DNA from: Prosopocoilus inquinatus
Lineage: Eukaryota > Arthropoda > Insecta > Coleoptera > Lucanidae
NCBI GenBank assembly: GCA_036172665.1
Contig: CM069874.1
Location: forward strand, 25,317,946-25,381,945
Length of the DNA stretch: 64,000 nucleotides
Direction: 5' to 3'
A program made the position numbers and the translations under genes. The notes beneath the pieces were generated by a model, which ran no database searches, was not told where the DNA came from, and was given only the letters and a program-made list of their open reading frames with translations. Below, piece by piece: positions 23,227 through 38,200 of this stretch (position 1 is its first letter; each line of letters opens with the position of its first letter).

Positions 23227-26200
23227 GTGAGTATGCTAATGAGGATATAAAATAATTCTTTTATTTTTCTCCCAAGTTTTCTTAATTCTTAATTTCTTTG
23301 CTTACCTACACTTGATCTTAACAATTTTTTAAACTATAAAACTGCTTCGATGGAATATAGAAATCGAACCGACTACTTAAGGAACATTTTCACAAATTTT
23401 TAGTTTTGCAATTTCATACAAATTACAACACATAATTTTTTACATTTGAAAATTTAACAATTAAGCTTAAAATTTGTGTTTCGCTTGTATGTACATACGT
23501 AAGTACCTTTATAAAGTAATAAATCACGTTATTTAATGAAACCGGAAAGGGAACGGTATTCAAACAAATTTACATTCAACTTGTAAAGAAAGAAAAACGA
23601 AAAGTTAAAAAATAAAATATCAGCTTTTAATTTAATTACGGTTATGTTGTTTTGAATAAACTTGGTTATTGATGGTATAAAATTAAAGTATGATTTTTTT
23701 TATGATGTTTGTATACGCACTCATTCGCAAGCCATTCACTAGGGAACATGTACGGCAAAATGACCTGTAATTATCGCTTGCATGTTGACAGGTTGGTCAA
23801 CACGTTTGTAAGTTGCATGCTCCTGGAGAAATATCCAAAAGCCAAGACATAAGCCTGAGCTTATTGCTCTGTATGTAGCATGCCACTCACTAGAGAATAT
23901 GTTGACGGACATGTTGTGGAGCATGTTACCCAACATGTTCCCTACTTTAAATACCCAAATGCCCAACATGTTCTCTACTTTAAATAAATAGATTTTACTG
24001 ATTAAGCTAAAAAACTGAAATTTCGAGATAAATTTACTTTTTTAAGTTCATTAAGTGCATTCTCTTTTATTTCACCTAATTAATTAGTACCTATCATGCT
24101 AAAAAGTGTGAATATGTCTGCAAACTCATTTTTGCGTGTAGTTTCTTTTTTTAATTATAATTCTTATTGTACATTTCTATCCTCAGTTTATACTCGTTTA
24201 AGTTTATTTTGTTATAAATTTTGTTATATAGTGTTAATAAAAAGTAAGCAGCATCAATGCTGTACTGGCCTGCATTTTATGAAGTCACAGTTTCTTGTTT
24301 AAATTGCATTATAAAGTCGGACTTCATAAAATGCAGGGTAGTATACAACCGTTATTATAAGTTTTACAGAAAAGAAATTATATAAAAGATTAATTATTTG
24401 CACGGACTAATGTTTGTTCACTTTTTCTTCTTTTTTCTTCATGACTCACATGTGACGTCACGATAATTTTTTTTCAAAACACAATCCACACTTTTTTCTA
24501 AGAAAATTGATAGTGCATCTTTTTCTTTTTATGCTCATGTAAAAATACTAATAATAATAATGAGATTGTATAAGAAAAGTTTCGAGAAAAAACAACTTTA
24601 TTGTTCAAGCCTGCCATTTGAGAAGTTCTAAACGTCCGTTGTTTTAATAATTAATTATTAATTAATTGATAAGTAATTTGTTTAATTTTTTGATAAGAGG
24701 GTGCATTTATAAAACTTTCCAAGTAGGAGAATCAGAAAATAAATAAGATCTCAGAACGCCTATTTGTTTCACCTATTATATTATTTATTGTTCGATTTTA
24801 TTTTTTATTTCTTGTTTATTATTTTTTATTTAGTTCTACGTTTCAGTGATATACCAACTGAGTTTTTAAAATTTTTGGCGCCCTATCCTAGCTTTAGTGC
24901 AGATCATTGTCACATAATCTTAAGTAGTGTAATGATTTTTTTATTGAGTTATCGCGACATGTTCTTAGAATTTGATACCGACAATTGATATAAATTTTAA
25001 AAATCATTCAATATTTATCTGTCGGGTGCTTTTTGAATCTTTGCTGTTTATGTTACTTTTGAATTTTCTTTTAATATAATTTTCCTTAATTTCTACTTCA
25101 GTTTATCGCTTTGGTTTTTTTTACATATTGCTTGTATATATTTATTAGTTTTCATTAGATTTTCTTTAGGCGTTCTGAAGAAATATTTTGCGTTCATCTA
25201 CTTCTTTCTCTATTGGGTTGATTTAATTCAGTATACATAAACAGGGAGATATACCTAACCCGTTCAGTAAAATTTACGGACTTTCTCTTTGCTATCAACT
25301 TCCTTATTTTAAAATGGAAGACCCCATTTTTGAATCCTCCATAGAATTCTAAAAATATTTTATGCGTCATGTGATAAAAGAAAAATTAGCCGTTTCGGAG
25401 GTATTTCTATTTTTTTCAAAAAAAACTCAGGCATCTATGTGCAACGAAAACTATGATGTTAATTAATTTTTGGTCTTTAGTAGGCTACAATAACAGGTTT
25501 TAGGGTCATGCCCAATTTTACTAATTTTAACTGTCGAAAAGTAATGTTTTTTTAAATAAAACACCCAATATATTTTCATACCATATGACTCAAGGTTAAA
25601 TATTCTTTAGTTTCATATCAGCATTCCCTGAACCTATCTCTTATCTTTCACTTTATATTCATGATTTTCTCTTTAACATGTCAAAAACCAGTATCACGTA
25701 TGTATTGCAAAAAATATTTTTAGAATTTAATGAGGTATTCAAAAGTACAATAAAAAGGGTGTAATTCTAAAGGGAAGTCCGTACACTTTTAATGAACCGA
25801 TTGCCTGAATCTCTCAGCAGAGTGACAATTCGTCCAGTAATGGGCCGTATGAATAAAAATGAAGCAAATGTTTTTACTTCAATTATAAATTTTTTATACT
25901 AAATTAACTTGAAAAAATTTTAATTGTAAATCATTATCCAATTCCTTTTATAAAAAAGTCTAACTGTACCACGAGCACAATAGCGTATAAATTAATTTTC
26001 TCCAAATATTAGCTAGTTGTCTTTAAAAAGTTCAAGCAAAAGCATTTGCTTCATTTTTTGCGTACGGCCATTGTGTTGGATTGTTCGTAATTCTAAAAGA
26101 TGGTGCACCAAGTAGCCAGAATTTGACACAAAAATCACTCTTCAAATTTTTTGTATAAAATTAGTACATCCTAATTTATTTTGATTTTATTTAGCTATTT

Positions 26201-29200
26201 AACGTTTTTGTACTATTTTTAATGTTTATTACACTGACAATAGTTGTCTGTTAAAGATTTGTTAATATAATCGAAACCGGTAGTTAAATAAAATCAAAAT
26301 AGATTAGGATGTACTAATTTTATACACAAAATAAAAAAGTTGCCTAATTTGGAGAGATTATGTAACTCTTAAAATTACTTGTTGGTATTTCGCGTCGTAA
26401 GTAGAAAATGAACATAAATACAAAAAATTATTTTAGGCAGCAAATTTTCAATAATTAATTGCAATTTTATGGAATAAAATAAAATATGAATGAATACTTT
26501 GACAGTTTTTTTCCGGATGACATCGAAATAGATTAAAGCGATGTGCAAACCAGAGCGGAAACGGCGCGGTAGCGGTATGGCCATAAGAGGAACATACAAA
26601 TTTGCCACCGCTCTGATTTGCGCCTCGCTTAATGGAGAACAGAAGGTCGAGAATATAAAAAAAACATTAAAAGAAAGGTTGTAAAAAGGGTGGCTGCACT
26701 AGTGTACATTCAGAGTATTTTCATCTCTTATTATTATACGAGGTTAAAGTAAAATGCAAATAATCCGAAGGCAATCAACGCAGTAAATCGAAAACTTTAT
26801 AATTCAGAAAAAGCATTAGCGAATGAGATACGAAGAAATTATTCGAGATACAAAAATGTAGGAGAACTGATAAAAACAATATGGAAGTACGGAGAACAAA
26901 GTGAATAAAAAACAAAAAGAAGGGAGATGACTTTTTTGGCGAAGTGTAACAAAACCAAAATACCAACATAAGGCGGAAGAAGAAAATGTACTAAATGTCA
27001 ACTTAGTACGAAAATTTAATCCTACAAAAAAAATAATAAAAAAAATGTGAAGCAACAAAGAATTAGCTGTGCAGAAAAAGAAATGAAAAATCGAAAATTT
27101 CCCCGGAAAAGAGCTTTTGAAATTTAATAACAGAAAATGAAAAAAATTAAGCACAAATTTTTTTATAAGAAATTCGCAGAAAAGGAGACCCGTAAAAATG
27201 AAACAACCTATAATTTGACAGAAGAAAACAAATATGAAAGAAAGAGGAATGAAGTATCCAATAATAGAACGAACGAAAAACAAAAAATTAAGGATAATTA
27301 GACGAGAAAACAGGAAACAAAACTTAAATGAAAAAAAAACAATGAAAACATTTAAAAATTTTGAAATTAATTGCAATTAAATAAGTAACAATGTCATACG
27401 GACAAAAAATAAAGACAAGGAAATTAAAAAAAAACTGAAATACTGAAATGCAAAAAATAACTTGAATTAACGAGTAAAATATCAAGGATTCTCTATACTA
27501 GAGGAAAGCTGTTGAAAATCACTGGAAAAAATAAAACAAAACTAGAAATAATGATGACAAGAAATGTTTTGGAAAATAAAATAAAATATGAAATAAAAAA
27601 CAATGAAATAATGGATGGTTTTCTTTAAATTTAATGACCAGAGTGCTGTGGCTACCGCGTGTTAAATCTGAAATACCTATACACTGCACTCTGGGGGTCA
27701 ATTAAAAAAATACACGTCATGATGAATGAGACTAAGAGCCACATGACACGAAGATAATTTTTGTAAAAAAATTGCAAAAACTTGTTACAAAGTGACAGAG
27801 GCAGGTTAACATAGTAAATGTTTATTGGTCAATTCTCTGTCAATTTTTCGCAAAGTTGATACAAGAAGTATCACCGTCTCATACGGGGCTAACAAAAATC
27901 AAAACAACAGTATTAATGTAACTGAGAAAAAAAAAGAAACCTCAACTTCCTTTTGAGTTAAATTACAGTCTTGTTTTTTTACTTTTAGTTTAGAAGGAAG
28001 TTAAAAGTTTGGATCTATTAAGTAAGAAAATTGGCTTTTAATAAAAATTTCCGGGAAAATACACATATTTATAAGATTATATCATTATTATATTATATTA
28101 TTATTATATAAGATTACCTGATTTTGTTTTAAAAAAAAAAACTTTCTTATTTTGAGAGATAGACCAAAAAATGTTTAAGAGGCACTGTACAGGATATTAT
28201 AGGTATGTACTATCATGCTCAATATAATGATGCTCCTGTATGCAACCTGCACCCTTACGAACGTTCAAGGGCAAGCGTGGCAGCCGTTTCCTTTCAATTG
28301 CTATAAAGGCCACGTTTTATGCACTACGACGCTCAACTTAAATGATTCTCCTGCATGTGAACCATACCCTTAAGAACATTCAAGCGTAAGGGCAACGAAA
28401 CATTCATTCAAATGTCAAATGCTATCATTTATGGTGAGCGTCCCTGTACATACATACATTTTTTTCACTCGTTTGCAAGGTCACGCTTTCTCCAGTTTTT
28501 TGTATAGCATGGAAAATTTGAATACCAATTTAGAATCTTCTTTTTATCTTTATGAAAAATTTGCCGTAATAGGTGATAAATATTTCGGAAAGCTGTTTAC
28601 GTCAGGGTCACCTAAATTCTTTATTATTTCAAAAAAAGATATACATACCGGGTATATAGGATTCCAAGGCACACTTCATTTTTAACACCGAAATTAGTTG
28701 TTAAAGGATTTTAAAAATTCAATTTAAATACATCGTTGAATTCAGAAAAGGAACTGAATGAAAAAAATATGTAGTGCCATTTAAAAAAAGAAAGTTGAGC
28801 TTGAGAAAAATTTCAAATTAAAAAAAAATTGAAATGTTACTATTTTATAGTATTTATAAACTAGTCTTTCATAGTTTTTAAATTACTAAAATCGGATTAT
28901 TAATAATAGAGTTATAGCGTGGTGCGTTTTTTGTAAGACACCCGGTATTAGCATTTTGCATCAGTTTACAGCCTAACATAACATATCTTTTTACACAGGT
29001 CAGCACAGATTTTAATTATTTTTTACAATTCGTTGTAATAACATATTATTTTAAAAAAATCGTAGAAGGCCTGGTAGCTTCAAAACAATTGAAAATCGAG
29101 TTCTCCAGGTTAAAGCTCTAAAAGATATGAGACTTGATCTAAAAGGCCCGTGTGATACCACGCAAGATTTGTTATAAAATCATCTTGCGCAAAGTGATAG

Positions 29201-32200
29201 AGAAATACCTACTCAACCAATGAACATTATCATTGGTAGTTTGTCTCTCTTACTTTGTACCAAATCTTGCATGGTGTCATATGGGCGTAATTCTCAAAAT
29301 AAAGTTATTTTTATAAACAAAGCAGTGACTCACTCTGTATATTACCAATTTCATTCTATGTTACAATTTATTAAAAAATCGTATTGATTAATAATAAAGG
29401 TGAGAATTTAGGACCGGGGTGTGTATTTTTTTTATTTTGACTTTATTATAAAAACGATTAAAAAAAATTATACAGGTAATTTACATTTGTTTTCTATACG
29501 AACTACGCCACTGACCAATACACACTCACAGAAAGGTATGTCCACTCTGCTGGCAACACTGTCCGCGAGAACACGTTAGTAGCCTCGCCTATACGTTAAT
29601 GGCTTAGTTTACTAGTGTTTGTTTTCCTCTGTTCCGTCCTTAATTTTAGTTTTAAGTTATTTTTTTAAAAGAATGGGCGCCACCCAACAGGAAGAACTCC
29701 TGCCACAGACGGCCTACAGATCCAGGGGACTTTATAACGAAAAAGAAGGCACTGTTTTAGGAAGAGACAGGCTTAGTTGGGGTATGAGTTTTGTTTATAT
29801 CGATTAAGAACGGGCGCGACAGGTTAGAGCGTTGACTCACGCGTTTAAAATGCATTTTAAAAACCATCTACGAAATAAGATTCGCTAAGACGAAGAACAA
29901 AGTATTATTGTTTTTCAAAATTTCCGGTACATTTTCAAGAAAGCTGATCGTTTTTACTACGTAGTAGTAGTTTTTAATTTGAATTTTATTTCGAGGAATA
30001 AAAATTTCTTTTTATTCTGTAAAAATGGGTTTTTGTTATTTAACAGGTATCAATTATGATAATTTGATTTGCTTTTAAAATAATCAAGATCGTGTGATTA
30101 TCCGTTTTTTAAATTGCCGTTATTCATCTTTCTTTAGTGCAACGCCCTCTTCTCGTATCACGAATGAAGAATCTTCGTAATATTTACATGTTTATGTCAT
30201 AGCTCGAAAATGTAACTAAATATTAAATAACGAACTATAAAACTGAATTATATTCCAAAAAGTGTCCTGATAATGTTCAAGCAGTTTTTTAATATTTCTA
30301 CAAATAAACGAGATATGTCCGAAAAACGAAAAGCCGAAAATGGCAATTTTGCTTATAACTTCAAAACAAAGGATCAATTTTTGTTTACACTAGTGACTTT
30401 ATCTCTAAAAAAGTTATCGATAGTTGGCCACTAATTTTTTCCTATCTCTTATAGATACGGAGGTACCCATAAGAGGTATAAAAGACATCGAAATTGAACT
30501 ACCCTATAACCGCTGAAAAAGTGCGAAAAAGGCCTTTAAATTATCAAAAAAATGTCTTAACAAAAGTTGTATAGGTTTTCATTCCGCATAATTTTAAATT
30601 ATTTTTAAATATGCAAGCTAAACCTGACTTATTATTTTTTAAATCGAATGCTATACAGGATGTTCACGGGAAGTCGCTATAATAGCTAACTTTTTTATTG
30701 GTATTTTTTACGAAGTAACTTAAATTAGAAAAGTTTTAGGACCTTTCCTGCTCGATTGTATGGTAGGTACAGTTAGGAAAATAGAAAGCGGGACAGTAAA
30801 CTTTCGTTAGTTTAAACCTTACTTCTAAATATTAGTAACTATGGTAATTTATCAACCTTCACATTAAGTAAAATGATTAATCATTCCGTTTATAATTAAA
30901 AATTATAACGAACAAATACCTCACACAAATAAATCATACCAGTGTGATAGTTAGTTTTTATTTTACTTATAATTATTTCCACGCGAAATAAACTGAAACA
31001 AAATAACAGTTATGCAGCCTTTCGATTAAATTATTGAATGCAAATGTCCGGAGATTGATTGAATTAAGATTTCTAATATACATATTTCACATCCAAAATG
31101 TCACATAGTTCTTCCAAAGGCTTCACTAATTCCATTTGATTCACTGGTCGAAAATTTTCACTTACATTTCCCTTAGAAAGACGATACATTCTTAAGAACT
31201 CAATTTGACAAATTAATTCTGACGTTCACTGGCGGTAATAAATTAATTAGAAGGGTCACGACCGTCACCAAGGAAACTTCACACTATCAAAATAATCGGA
31301 AATTTCGTTATAAGACTTGTCCCGCTTTATGTTTCCGCAGCTGTACCTTCGGCGAAACAAGTAACTACCAGGTTTTCGAGATTTTCAATTGCCTATTTTT
31401 TGAGACTAATTTATATGAAGGATCATCCAAATTTCAAAAAAAAGTTAGGTTGTCATTTAAAAACATGCTGACACAACACAATGTAGAGACAAATGACGTG
31501 ATGAGTTTTGGTTAGCCCTTGAATAGACGATAAAAACTATAACATTATACGTATTTACTTATTTTTAGTATTTATTTTTAATTTTAATGCAAAAAATGGA
31601 TCATATTTGGTCGGCTGCTAAATTGTGAATTTTGATGATACGACTATTAATCTTAGACCAAAATATTATTAAATCTCTGTACTTTTACATTATTCAACAT
31701 TTTTAAAAATCTAGCGACTATCAACTACGATTCAGTTCGCATAGTGTAAAATTAATATTTTGTAGTATATGTTTTTTGATATGTAGCTTAAAAATAATCG
31801 GACTTTTATCGTGTAAATAAATCCTGCCCTTTTGTTTTGTTAGTGTTAGTAATTGGAATTATTTAGTGAAAATCGTTCAGTTCCTGAATTTATTTCATAT
31901 TGTTATTGCAACCGCTAAAACAATGATAAAGAAATAGCTAATTTGAACCAAAATAAAGTGTTTGGATAAATCTCTTGAGTGATATAGCAGATAAAATATT
32001 TCTGACACGAATGAAAGTATTTTACGGTGCGTTGCTGTAATTTGATTATAGTGAAGTGATAATAACTCACAAGTTATCAATCTTAAGACCATAAAGTATA
32101 GTATGGTTGGAAAATTCAAAGAAAGGGCTATCCTTGTATGCTATAATATACGGGGTGTTCATGTTGTGAAGTAGTGAATGGGCATTTGGTAGAGATTACA

Positions 32201-35200
32201 GCGATCTACTATAAAAGCCCGCACAGGCGCGCCATTAGATCAGTGATAAGTCAGCAAGCGAAGAATTCATACCTCGAATAAATAGAAAGTACATTTTATA
32301 GAAGTGTTATTTGATAGACAAGTATTGCAGCTCATTATTACTGTGTTTTTAATTGTGTAAACCGACAGTTTATAATTAAAGTGTTCTGAAATTGAACGAC
32401 TATAATTTGTGAACCTCCAAATTTGTAACAATATGCATAAGCAGTATTTAAAACAATCAAATTTGCTGTTGGGTTCTTAACTGTTGCATGCACAAAAAAT
32501 CTCAGACAATTTTTCACGTTACTGGTGCAAGGTTTCTTTTACATAAAATTTTATGTTTCACATTTGATTTCTCGATTATTAATAATAATATTAATATTAT
32601 TAATAATTTGGTAACCCTAACTTAGCCTAAGCAGACCGAAAATTGCAAGCGTTGCATGCAATTTTTATTTTGGATCAGTTTAAATTTGTACTTACAAAAT
32701 CGACATTGGTACAAACTGTAAATATTTCATGACTACCAGGAGAACTATCGATTTTGTATGTGCGGACATTAAACTGGTCCAAACCAAAACAGTTTACAGT
32801 AAATTGGGGTTATGAGAAATGAGTTATGAATAAACTAAAGACAATAACACGAAATCTTATATAAAAACAGCCTTGCACTAGAAAGGTGAAAAATCTTTTC
32901 AAATTTTCTTGTGCATGTAACAGTTTAAAATACAACAGCAAATTTTATTCTATTAAATATTTTTTTATGAATATAAACAAATAAGCTAATCACTTGTAAG
33001 AGTTAAACGCCAAATACCCATGACTGCTTCACATCTTGAGCAACATCGAAAATCTTTTTTTTCTTCGAAATATTAGACCGAAAAAAAAAATGTGTGTGGC
33101 AACCAAGAAACACATTTTGTAAATACTTATTGAATCCTACCAAAATTTTGTCTAATATATCCAACAATTCATTACAACATTTTTTAAATTTTCGTAATTT
33201 AAATAAGTTCAGAAATGCACTCTGATTAAATTTCACTTAACACTTGGTACCAAATAATTTACTTAAACGCTTTAGGGCTGTACGTAAAACGTGGCCCCAA
33301 AACTTACTTTCCGAATCGATAATAACGTTCAGTAGAAATAAACTCCTGTACCTATCAGATCAGTGAACATTGGAAGTTGCATCTTGAAATACTTTACGTT
33401 TTATAGAAAAAAACATTTCCTGTTACGTGCTATGTAATTGTATAATTTTTTAACTTTATGTATTTCATATTACAATAATTATTTCATCTGTTTGTATTTA
33501 ACTAAATAACAATTAAATGACTCATTACTGGTACAAGGTGTTATTTTAAGTTTTCCAAGGGGTCGTTATGCAGAATAAACGAACGAAGTAAAGTGTAAAT
33601 ATTTCCTGTATTTCCTGAAAACGGTAGCAATGTTTTACATAGCCTTAGAGAACGGTTATTATTTTTATTTGTGTTTGCAAAATGAATTGATGTTCATATA
33701 AAACTGAAAATTTGTTTATTCGTTTTGACACGAGATTCCATAAATATAAGAGTCGTGGCAGATCAAGTATGATGACACTTTTCAATAGATAAAAAGAAAT
33801 CGTAGATTTAGTTAAGAAAGATAAAAATTCTTCACACATAAATAATCATTTAAAATCAATATCCCTCTCTGAAATAATTATTTTACTTAATTAAATTTTT
33901 TAATTTCATTAACGAAAAGAGAAAATCTGTCTGGTATTTAGTTCCCTAGAGTCTATTTTACGATGAAAAAAACGCCTGGATTAAGGGATACGCAGGCTAA
34001 AGCACGTATTTGCATGCTTTGCACAATTTGCGTTTATAATCCTTACCTAAACTAACGGCGTAATAGAGAACGCCAAAGATAAATACAAGAGAACTTAATT
34101 TCTTTTTGTCTTATTCTGATGCGGCAGTAATTTTTAATTTCTAGCTAAGGATTAAAGCAAAATCATTCTTGCTATACAGGGTGACAATGAAATGTACAAC
34201 TAGAAAAGTACACCACCTCAACACCATTCCATGAAAATGTCAACATCGAAGTAAATAGTGTCCGATCCGTAAAATTGAGCAGTCGGGGAATGTGACGATT
34301 AGTGATTTTCCACCAATTGTGGATTACGAAACCTTCTCTGCAAAAAATATTAATCGTAAAATTTGTCGAAGCGTTCTTGATTCACGTTGATGGGAGCCCG
34401 GTTTTTTAATAAGGAAAAGTGACGCATGGAAAAGTCGACCCAAAGTTGTGTAAAAATACGCTGAATATGTGTTACATGTAGAAAATTTATATTGAAATTC
34501 AGTTTTCTATAACAGTCTTGTAAAATACATGCGGACGGGGTTTGGAAATTCATTTTTTATTCTCTGTTATCCCCAATTCTTTCAAGCAATCCGTACAAAG
34601 TTGGATATCAATTTCTTTGTTGGTAGTGCACTGGTTTAGTAAAACAAGCTAGAAATCGATTTTCCAATTTGTTTCCCACGGTTGCTCGAATGGCGTTTTA
34701 CCTGTAGTTTTAGAATTGTCTAAAATTGGACTTCAAAATGAAAACTTTTTTTACAAGAATATCTCAAAGAAAACTGCCCAAATTTTAAATATAACAATAT
34801 ATTAAGAACACGTAAAATTTAGTTTACAAAACACTTTAGGAAAATTTAAAATATAAAAAAAATATATACTAAATGGAACGTGAAAACCAGTTTACAATTT
34901 AAAAAGATTTTAAATAAAAAAATATCAACCTAATGCAGGTTCGATGAAATTCTCACGTATAATTTATTGCGTGTAATTGCGTCTGACGTTACTCATCCTT
35001 ATTAAAAAATAAACCGCATTCTGTTTAAGAACGTTACCGTAACGTAGGAAAGAATTATTTTTGAATGATGTCAGAATTTTTCTGCAAAGACAAACTTACA
35101 ATCGTGAGCACTAAATTTTAGTTGACATTTGCAATCAAAGCTTTATTTTTAATTCTAGATATGAAAGAAAAAACAAATATATCTTTTACCAAAAAGTGTC

Positions 35201-38200
35201 GAAAATAAATTATATATATCAGTCTCCGCATTTTTAACTAAGCACAAGTCAGGTACCGATCTTTTACGACAATTAATAACAGCCAAAATTTATTGTTCAT
35301 GACCATACATATATTCATTAAAAATTATATTATGTATATTACTTATAGAGAACATTTTTATTTGAGTTGTTTATTGTTATTGTTTCACAGTGTTAAGTTT
35401 ATTTTAAAAAATTCTCATTTCCGGATTTTAGTCATCTTGACTTTTTCTAATCTAATATTCCGTCATGTGAGCTTTACTAGTATAGGACCTTCATAAAGTA
35501 ACGAAAATCTTTTTTTTCTTCGAAATATTAGACCGAAAAAAAAAATGTGTGTGGCAACCAAGAAACACATTTTGTAAATACTTATTGAATCCTACCAAAA
35601 TTTTGTCTAATATATCCAACAATTCATTACAACATTTTTTAAATTTTCGTAATTTAAATAAGTTCAGTACTGAAAGTTATCGCGAACACACCCGAGGCAC
35701 TTCGTGTACTTCGATTTATTATGTAATTTTGATATACTAATGAAATAAGTATAAGATAAACAGACAGAAAAAATATTGTTTATTTTAGTTACCAAATTAA
35801 TGAGATGTGTAGGTAAAACGACCACGACCTGCGCCAAGATAACTAAACTGTTAATTTAAGGGATACTTTTGGTAAATGATTGACTTTTTGAAACATGTCG
35901 TCTTTTTTTAATGTGAATTAAAAATTGCAATTCATTTTTATTTTGCTCACTCTATAGAAAATTTATAAATAATAGCAATGTAGTAGTAAAAAAATATTTT
36001 TAGATATCTATCGATTTTCATCGACATTTTAAATTTTGTTTTCATGAAATAAGCACGTTAATGACTTGTTATGCACCAAACGACCTACTCGTTATTTTCA
36101 AAAATACAGGGTGTTCTTTTACTGTGTGCAAATATTTAAACCTGTAATACATCAACCATAAATAGCAACGATTAAATTTATAAGCTCTTAACACTAAGTT
36201 AATAGTTTTCGAGAAAAATGCATTGAAAGATTTTTACCAAAATGAGAACTGCTGGCATAGCTAACGACTGGATGGAACGCCGCCTTGCCTGTGTGAATGA
36301 CGACCGGAATATAGGTCAGTGTTTTACGATGTCGTAAACGAATATCTGTTTGATTCGTATGAGGCCTATTAGTAGATCGTAACAGTCGAAACATTTTAAA
36401 CGAGCTCACAAAGCCCCTGGATTAATTAAAACAAGTGCCATTTCGCTTCAAGTAATTACAATTTTAGGTATTTTCAAATTAACCGACGATTATAATTACT
36501 GCACAAAAAATGCGTTTGAGGTGGGGCAGTATTACATTAGCCTTCTGCAGTTACAAAAAATTTGACAAACAAAGATTTTTGATTCGTAAAAGCGCATATT
36601 AACATCGTAATGACATTTACAAATAATGAAAAAAGAGATATGTTACTCTTGTACGGGGAAGTCCGCGGAAACGCACATAGGGCCAGAAACTTGAGAAACT
36701 TCAGAGGAAGGCGTCAATGACCTTGCTGAATATTTCTCTCTCGCACATTTCAGCAGTTTCAAACAAGTGGAACCTGCGAATTTTTTTGGCTATAATTCGG
36801 TAGACACCCGAAAATACGCGCAGAAGGTAGCATTTCAGGTACTTATACTGAGGCTTTTTATTTGCAGGCAGTAAAAGAACACCCTGTATTACTTGTATTA
36901 TACCGGGTGATTTTATTTTATTAACTCTTGCCATGAAATTTAGATTGCATGTCTTAGTTTTGTTGTAAAATAACCTCAAGACGGTTAATGGTTTATTTTA
37001 TAGTAAAGCTAAAGTTTATGGCGGGAGTTAAAAATTAAAAAAAAAAAACAGGTATACAGGGGTACAAATAATAGAAGGGCCACTACGAGGATCTTGTAAA
37101 CTGTAAGAGATGTAAAAGTATAACAAAAAAGCAGCGCTATTTTGGGATATGTAAAAACATGTAAAAATTCGTTTCTGAAAAATCTCGAAGGGTCAGTTGT
37201 ACCAAGGAAGTTTAAACTGACGTTCAACTAAACCAGGTTCAAAGTAAACAAAATTTGTTGCGATTTTATCGACTTTGATTCAGTTAAACATTGGTTTAAA
37301 CCCCCTTGGTAGAACTGACCCTAAAAAACTGAAATTTCTCATTTTCGAAAATTTCAAGATATTTTTTTCTTAAGAGACAATAATAAAATTCGATATTTTT
37401 ATATTAAATTCGATAGACAATCTAAAAGTGTCCGAAGAAATAGAAATAAAATCTGAATACAACCATATGAAACACTTATGGTTTTGGTTTAAAACAAAAT
37501 GTTAATTTACTAAGAAGTTTTTATGAAAGTACGTAAATATTTACTACTCCAATTTAAAAGATTAATTAAAGACGCCCCAAAATGGAGCTGAAATAGCTGT
37601 ACAGAGGCTACTCGAAGTTTTCACTGCAATCAAAAATGATTTTCAACAAAATTTTTTAAAACTTTCATAATGCTTTGACAGCAAGCATGGCCGCCTTGCA
37701 TGGGGTAAATTTATTATGTAGCAAACTTGCTTCAATTTGTCTATCCTACTGCAATGTCAGGTCAAAAATAACATTAGTGTAACATTAATGTTTGTAAGCA
37801 TCCACTTACTAAATTAAATTCTTTTTGAAAATATTTTTAGTAATTTAATATTTTATTTTTGTTTTAATACAAAGCAGAAGTGTACCACATGCTCATATTC
37901 AGATTTTATTTTTGCATCACGTGGTACTAAGGTAGCGTCCATGAAAAAACAGTTAACAATCGTATCTGTGAAACTGTCAATTCAAACCGATTCTTCGTAC
38001 TATGTTAGATTATCCATCAAATTTAATATAAAACACTGAATTTTATGATTCTTTTTCAATAAATAAAAAAGATATTCAAGATTTTCGAAAGTGAGAATTT
38101 TCATAGACATATTTTATAGACCCCCAAATAGGGCAACTTTTTTGTAATTTAACGGTCTTTGTATCTCTACAGTTTGCGAGATCGTCACAGTAGTCCTTTA